This document shows positions 11,746 through 15,522 of a stretch of 15,522 nt of DNA, one piece after another. The position numbers and the translations under genes were made by a program. This DNA is from Ignavibacteriales bacterium. Lineage in GTDB: Bacteria; Bacteroidota; Ignavibacteria; Ignavibacteriales; Melioribacteraceae. The notes under the pieces were generated by a model that ran no database searches, was not told where the DNA came from, and was given only the letters and a program-made list of their open reading frames with translations. Every line of letters begins with the position of its first letter. The stretch's first letter is position 1. Location: contig JALWSN010000413.1 in assembly GCA_027080245.1 (NCBI GenBank), positions 1 to 15,522 of the forward strand, written 5' to 3'.

Positions 11746-13907
11746 AAAAGATTTTATTACTACTATTAATTTTACTTAACGGTATTCTTTTAGCGCAGAA
11801 AGGGAGAATAATCGGGAAAGTTATCGACGAAAACAACAATCCTTTGATTGGCGCCAACGTTGTTTTGTTAGGCACGAATTGGGGCGCCGCCACAAACAGG
11901 CGAGGGGAGTTTGAAATAAAAAATATTAAAGCCGGCGTTTACTCTTTGAAAGTCAGCAGCATAGGGTATCTGGATTATTTGAAAAGAGGATTGGCGGTTA
12001 AAGGTGGCGCTACAAGGCTTTTAATCAAATTAAAAGAAAAGACTTTGGAGTTTGACCCGGTGGTAGTTACCGCTTCGAAATATTCGCAAAGGCTTTCCGA
12101 TTTGCCGGAAAGCGTTAGCCTGGTTGATTCAAAAATTCTCTCCGAGAAAAACTTTACAAGCATTGACGAGGCTCTCCGTTACGTGCCGGGGGTTTACCTT
12201 ACTGAAGACCAGATTAGCATTCGCGGTTCAAGCGGCTACAGCAGGGGCGCCGGCTCGCGGGTTCTAACGGCAATAGACGGAATCCCTATTTACGCCGGCG
12301 ATACCGGCGAAATAATTTGGCAATTGATCCCAATTAACAACGTTCAAAAAATTGAAATAATAAAAGGCGCCGGGAGTTCAATTTACGGCTCTTCTTCGAT
12401 GGGGGGCGTGGTGAACGTAATCACCAAAAAGCCCGTTAAGCGAATGATTACTTTTGTAAAGACTTACGTTGGTTTTTACGGCAAGCCGTATTATGACCAG
12501 TGGGATTGGTCGAAACAAATACGGGGATTTAACGGGCAAGCTATTTCAAGCTCGAACGCGTTTGGTAATTTTGGTTATTCTGTTTCCTTAACCCGCGACG
12601 AAGATTTAAGTTATCGCCAGAACGATTGGCACAAAAGGTTAGGGGGGTATTTGAAACTAAATTACAAACTGAAAAACTTTGGCAACCTTTCTTTTATTGG
12701 GCTGGCGTTCAGGCAAAAGAGAGGGACTTTTAATTTTTGGAAAGATTCGCGAAACGCGCTTGTGCCGCCGGATAAGGACGAAGGGCAGGTTGTTAATTCC
12801 CAGAGGTATTTGTTTGCGTTTAAGTATTCCAAACAAATAAGCAAAATGTTCGGATTAAATGTGATTAGTAGTTTGCTTCGCAGCGCATGGAATGATCAAT
12901 CCGAAAGCGGAAATAACTCCTCTTCCAATTTGTACAGAACAGAATTGCAGTCTGTTTACGCAAGCGGCAAAAGTCTTAAAATAATCAGCGGAATTGAATT
13001 GACCCAAGGGCAGGTGAAATCAAACATTTTTGGCAATCCTGCCTCTTTCGGTTACGGCGTTTATTCTCAAGTGGAATACCATTTTAATTTCCCGGTAATT
13101 TTAACAGCCGGCGCAAGATTTGACGACGAACGTCTCGACACGTTGAAAGCGTTAAGCGCATTTTCTCCAAAAATAGGACTTGTTTACAAACTAAAAAATA
13201 GCATAAGCTTCCGGGCTAATATTTCAAGGGGATTCAGGGCACCCACCCTCGCGGAAGCCTTTACTTCCACAGTTACGAGCGGACTTGTAATTAAGGCTAA
13301 CCCCCAATTAAAACCCGAATCTAATTACTCTTTTGAATTTGGAATGAGCAAAAGATTTGGTCGATTGCTCGAGTTAAATCTGGCTTTGTTTCAAAATGAA
13401 TTTAAAGATTTAATTGAACCGCAAGTGGACGTTACCGACGGAAAAATATTTTTCAACAACGTTACGCGAGCAAGAATTCAAGGATTCGAGCTTGTTTCTA
13501 AATTCAGATATTCCCCGTTGCATTTAAGCGCTACTTTGGGCTATACGTATCTGTGGGCGCGGGACGTCAATAAACAAAGGGCATTGAAGTACCGACCTCG
13601 ACATTTGGCTTATTTTTCGGTTACTTTCTCTCCTTCGTATTTTAATTTCGGTGTGGATTTCAGATTCATGAGTAGATTTGAGGAGATTGACAGAGAGCTA
13701 ATAGATTTAGGCTTGGTAAAGGACGGCGAGCTAAGGGGGAAGGCGCTAATCCTTGATTTGCGGGCGGGAGCCTCGCTTTACCAATTTAATATTCCCGCCA
13801 ATATTTATTTCAATGTTAAAAATGCCTTGAATTACAACTACATCCAAATGGTTGGCAACGTTGCTCCAATAAGAAATATTTCCGTAAATTTGGAATTCTT
13901 ATTTTAG
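11742..13907 (+). CDS. TonB-dependent outer-membrane receptor with N-terminal carboxypeptidase-regulatory-like domain
   Basis: This 721-residue protein is an outer-membrane active transporter powered by the TonB system. Residues 1-18 are a signal peptide with cleavage likely before Q19. Residues 21-98 form a carboxypeptidase-regulatory-like beta domain (GKVIDENNNPLIGANVVL...NRRGEFEI), common in Bacteroidota-group receptors. A TonB-box-like segment, FDPVVVTAS, is at 104-112. The plug follows (about 114-230), with LRYVPGVYL, ISIRGSSGYSRG, VLTAIDGIP and GAGSSIYGSSSMGGVVNVITKK. The rest is the beta-barrel, ending in a terminal phenylalanine (LEFLF) as needed for outer-membrane insertion. FRAP (498-501) and NPQL (520-523) occur in the barrel, but no histidine lies between them, so it is not an evident heme receptor. 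The substrate is unknown. It overlaps the lipoprotein gene by 4 bases and is followed 27 bases later by the TatD fusion gene. Confidence 0.93.
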   Translation: MKKILLLLLILLNGILLAQKGRIIGKVIDENNNPLIGANVVLLGTNWGAATNRRGEFEIKNIKAGVYSLKVSSIGYLDYLKRGLAVKGGATRLLIKLKEKTLEFDPVVVTASKYSQRLSDLPESVSLVDSKILSEKNFTSIDEALRYVPGVYLTEDQISIRGSSGYSRGAGSRVLTAIDGIPIYAGDTGEIIWQLIPINNVQKIEIIKGAGSSIYGSSSMGGVVNVITKKPVKRMITFVKTYVGFYGKPYYDQWDWSKQIRGFNGQAISSSNAFGNFGYSVSLTRDEDLSYRQNDWHKRLGGYLKLNYKLKNFGNLSFIGLAFRQKRGTFNFWKDSRNALVPPDKDEGQVVNSQRYLFAFKYSKQISKMFGLNVISSLLRSAWNDQSESGNNSSSNLYRTELQSVYASGKSLKIISGIELTQGQVKSNIFGNPASFGYGVYSQVEYHFNFPVILTAGARFDDERLDTLKALSAFSPKIGLVYKLKNSISFRANISRGFRAPTLAEAFTSTVTSGLVIKANPQLKPESNYSFEFGMSKRFGRLLELNLALFQNEFKDLIEPQVDVTDGKIFFNNVTRARIQGFELVSKFRYSPLHLSATLGYTYLWARDVNKQRALKYRPRHLAYFSVTFSPSYFNFGVDFRFMSRFEEIDRELIDLGLVKDGELRGKALILDLRAGASLYQFNIPANIYFNVKNALNYNYIQMVGNVAPIRNISVNLEFLF

Positions 13908-13934
13908 AATTTAACCGGAAGGAAATATTTTACA

Positions 13935-15293
13935 ATGTTAATAGATAGCCACGCCCACCTCTTTTTACCCAATTACAATGGGGAGGTTGGCGATGTAATT
14001 AAAAGGGCAAAAGACGCCGGAGTAAAATACATTTTGGTGCCGGCTACCGACGTAGTGACTTCGGCGGAAGCGATTAAGTTAGCCGAAGAGTACGACAATA
14101 TTTACACCGCCGTTGGCGTTCATCCCCACGATTCAAAAGAATGGAACGACGATTGGATAGCGGAATTAAAGGAGCTTGCTAAAAACCCGAAGGTTGTGGC
14201 GATTGGCGAAATAGGGTTGGATTATTTCTACGATTTCTCGCCCCGGGAAACACAAATAATTGCATTGCGCAAACAACTTGATTTGGCGCTTGAATTGGGA
14301 ATGCCCGCCATTATTCACAACAGGGAAGCAAGCGAAGACATAATGAAAATTTTTGAAGACTACAAAGGGTCGGGACTAAAGGCTCAATTTCATTGTTTTG
14401 CCGGTACAATAAGTGAGGCTAAGGAATTGATTAAACAAGGGCATTACGTTTCGTTTACCGGAAACATTACGTTTAAAAAGTCGGACGACTTACGAGAGAT
14501 TGCCGCCTCGTTACAAATAGACAATTTATTGCTTGAAACGGATTCCCCTTTTCTTACGCCAGTTCCCCACAGGGGCAAAAGGAACGAGCCCGCCTACGTT
14601 AAAATTGTAGCGGAAAAATTAGCCGAGCTTCAAGGGCTTACTTACGAGGACGTCGTACGCTCGACGTATTACAATTTTTACAAGCTATTTGGAGTTGGCA
14701 AAAAACCCGATTTAAGTTTTACTTACAAAATTGGCAACTCGCTTTACGTTAATATTACCAACAGGTGTAATGCCGATTGTGTTTTTTGCGACAGAGGCGG
14801 AGAAGCCGTTGTTAAAGGGTACAATTTGAAAATGCCCAAAAGCCTCGAGCCCGACGCCAAGAAGTTTATTGAAGAAATCGGCGATCCAAAACAATACAAG
14901 GAAGTTGTTTTTTGCGGTTTCGGCGAACCGACAATTCGCTGGGATGTGGTTAAAGAAATAGCCGCTTACGTAAAGGCTAACGGCGGCAGGACAAGGCTTA
15001 ACACAAACGGTCACGGGAATGTGATTAACAAGAAAGACATTACAAAGGACTTTCCCGGTTTGATTGATTCTGTTTCAATTAGTTTTAACACAACCGATCC
15101 AAAACAATACGCCGAGCTAATGCGAGTTGACGAAAAAATGTTTTACGAAATGTTAGACTTTGCTAAAAAAGCAAAGAAGTATTCGAGGGTAATAATGACA
15201 ATTGTCGGATTGAACGAGGTAGACAGCCGCAAAGCCAAAGAATTTGTAACGGAAAAAATGGGCGTTGAATTTAGAGAAAGGGAATATTTTTAA
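13935..15293 (+). CDS. TatD-family metal-dependent hydrolase fused to a radical SAM domain
   Basis: This 452-residue protein joins two enzymes in one chain. Residues 1-253 are a complete TatD-type hydrolase, a metal-dependent TIM-barrel family with DNase/exonuclease members. Its ligands are visible: H6 and H8 in DSHAHLF, E92 in GEIGLDYFYD, H128 in IIHNREA, H153 in FHCFAG and D203 in LETDSPFLTP. After a short linker, residues 262-452 form a compact radical SAM domain with NRCNADCVFCDR, giving C278-x3-C282-x2-C285 for the [4Fe-4S] cluster, then CGFGEPTIR (327-335) and RLNTNGHG (354-361). This second part resembles the uncharacterised TatD-linked radical SAM family, known beside or fused to TatD. 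Its reaction is unknown. GGAAGGAA at 13917-13924 precedes the ATG by 10 bases. The next gene starts 8 bases after the stop. Confidence 0.9.
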   Translation: MLIDSHAHLFLPNYNGEVGDVIKRAKDAGVKYILVPATDVVTSAEAIKLAEEYDNIYTAVGVHPHDSKEWNDDWIAELKELAKNPKVVAIGEIGLDYFYDFSPRETQIIALRKQLDLALELGMPAIIHNREASEDIMKIFEDYKGSGLKAQFHCFAGTISEAKELIKQGHYVSFTGNITFKKSDDLREIAASLQIDNLLLETDSPFLTPVPHRGKRNEPAYVKIVAEKLAELQGLTYEDVVRSTYYNFYKLFGVGKKPDLSFTYKIGNSLYVNITNRCNADCVFCDRGGEAVVKGYNLKMPKSLEPDAKKFIEEIGDPKQYKEVVFCGFGEPTIRWDVVKEIAAYVKANGGRTRLNTNGHGNVINKKDITKDFPGLIDSVSISFNTTDPKQYAELMRVDEKMFYEMLDFAKKAKKYSRVIMTIVGLNEVDSRKAKEFVTEKMGVEFREREYF

Positions 15294-15301
15294 TTTCTGA
15301 A

Positions 15302-15522
15302 ATGAAGAGGTTCGCGACAATACTAATCTTATTGGGCTTCACGCTTGTTAATGCTCAGAACAGCGTGAATTTCAAGGCTGAAATGGATTCGTTATTGTCA
15401 GACGAGTTTTTTAAATCTACGTTGCTTAGCGTTGAAATTTACAATTCAACAAAAGACAGCTTAATATTTTCGTTAAACAATCAATTGTTGATGCATCCGG
15501 CGTCGAACATGAAAATATTAAC
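15302..15522 (+). CDS. dacB: D-alanyl-D-alanine carboxypeptidase/endopeptidase (PBP4, peptidase S13 family), 5' part only
   Basis: The first 73 codons are seen before the window ends. The protein starts with a signal peptide (MKRFATILILLGFTLVNA, cleavage probably before Q19), so it is exported to the periplasm. The mature start has the S13 pattern of a helix (FKAEMDSLLSDEFFKSTLLSV) followed by a strand (EIYNSTKDSLIFSLNN). It then has MHPASNMKILT, whose S-x-x-K (SNMK) is the acylation motif with the nucleophilic serine. This family trims or opens peptidoglycan cross-links by cutting D-Ala-D-Ala or D-Ala-diaminopimelate bonds. The SxN and KTG motifs would lie downstream and cannot be seen. The start is 8 bases after the TatD fusion gene, so the two are probably co-transcribed. 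There is no good ribosome site at normal spacing. Confidence 0.85.
   Translation, partial: MKRFATILILLGFTLVNAQNSVNFKAEMDSLLSDEFFKSTLLSVEIYNSTKDSLIFSLNNQLLMHPASNMKIL

Noticed and set aside
13230..13310. Heme-uptake receptor, based on FRAP and NPQL boxes in the TonB barrel and the nearby heme genes
   Set aside because: The residues between the two boxes contain no histidine, these boxes are common in other TonB receptors, and the heme synthesis cluster is separated by an opposite-strand gene.
1..15522. CRISPR arrays, insertion sequences, integrases, toxin-antitoxin pairs, tRNA or rRNA genes
   Set aside because: I looked on both strands for regular direct repeats, transposase or integrase motifs and RNA gene features and saw none; all sizeable frames are accounted for by the listed genes.

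Overview
This window reads as chromosomal DNA of a Gram-negative, moderately AT-rich bacterium, most likely of the Ignavibacteriota or a neighbour in the Bacteroidota-Chlorobi assemblage. The reasons are a TonB receptor that starts with a carboxypeptidase-regulatory-like domain, a small lipoprotein paired with it, candidate promoter elements of the TAnnTTTG type, and a compact C5-type heme gene cluster. Unlike typical Bacteroidota, many genes have clear Shine-Dalgarno sites. The taxonomic call is inference from content, not from a marker gene.

Positions 1-8124 hold one plus-strand heme biosynthesis cluster in the order hemC (3' end only), hemD, hemE, hemN, hemH, hemG (HemY type), hemB, hemL. 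Several genes overlap or abut. Together they carry glutamate-1-semialdehyde to protoheme: HemL makes 5-aminolevulinate, HemB porphobilinogen, HemC and HemD uroporphyrinogen III, HemE coproporphyrinogen III, HemN protoporphyrinogen IX by radical SAM chemistry, HemG protoporphyrin IX, and HemH inserts iron. Only glutamyl-tRNA reductase (hemA) is unseen; it may lie upstream with the rest of hemC. This is the protoporphyrin-dependent route, not the coproporphyrin-dependent one.

Positions 8125-8357 are a short spacer between convergent genes. It holds a weak imperfect hairpin and no gene. On the minus strand, 8358-10934 encodes a single-chain molybdenum hydroxylase: two [2Fe-2S] domains fused to the molybdopterin-binding domain, with no FAD domain. 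It most resembles the family annotated as selenium-dependent xanthine dehydrogenase. No cofactor-maturation gene lies beside it.

Positions 10935-11223 form a divergent control region. It carries a spaced 9-bp inverted repeat, a long imperfect hairpin (11075-11149) and a 12-bp perfect palindrome. Downstream on the plus strand is a likely envelope operon: a lipoprotein overlapping a TonB-dependent receptor by 4 bases, then a fusion of a TatD-type metal hydrolase with a radical SAM domain, then the start of a penicillin-binding protein 4 type D-Ala-D-Ala carboxypeptidase that runs off the end.

The heme genes are ordinary housekeeping genes. The parts most worth a second look are the hairpin-bearing leader before the lipoprotein/TonB pair, the TatD-radical SAM fusion and the isolated FAD-less molybdenum hydroxylase. 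I did not find a clear new defence, CRISPR or mobile system.
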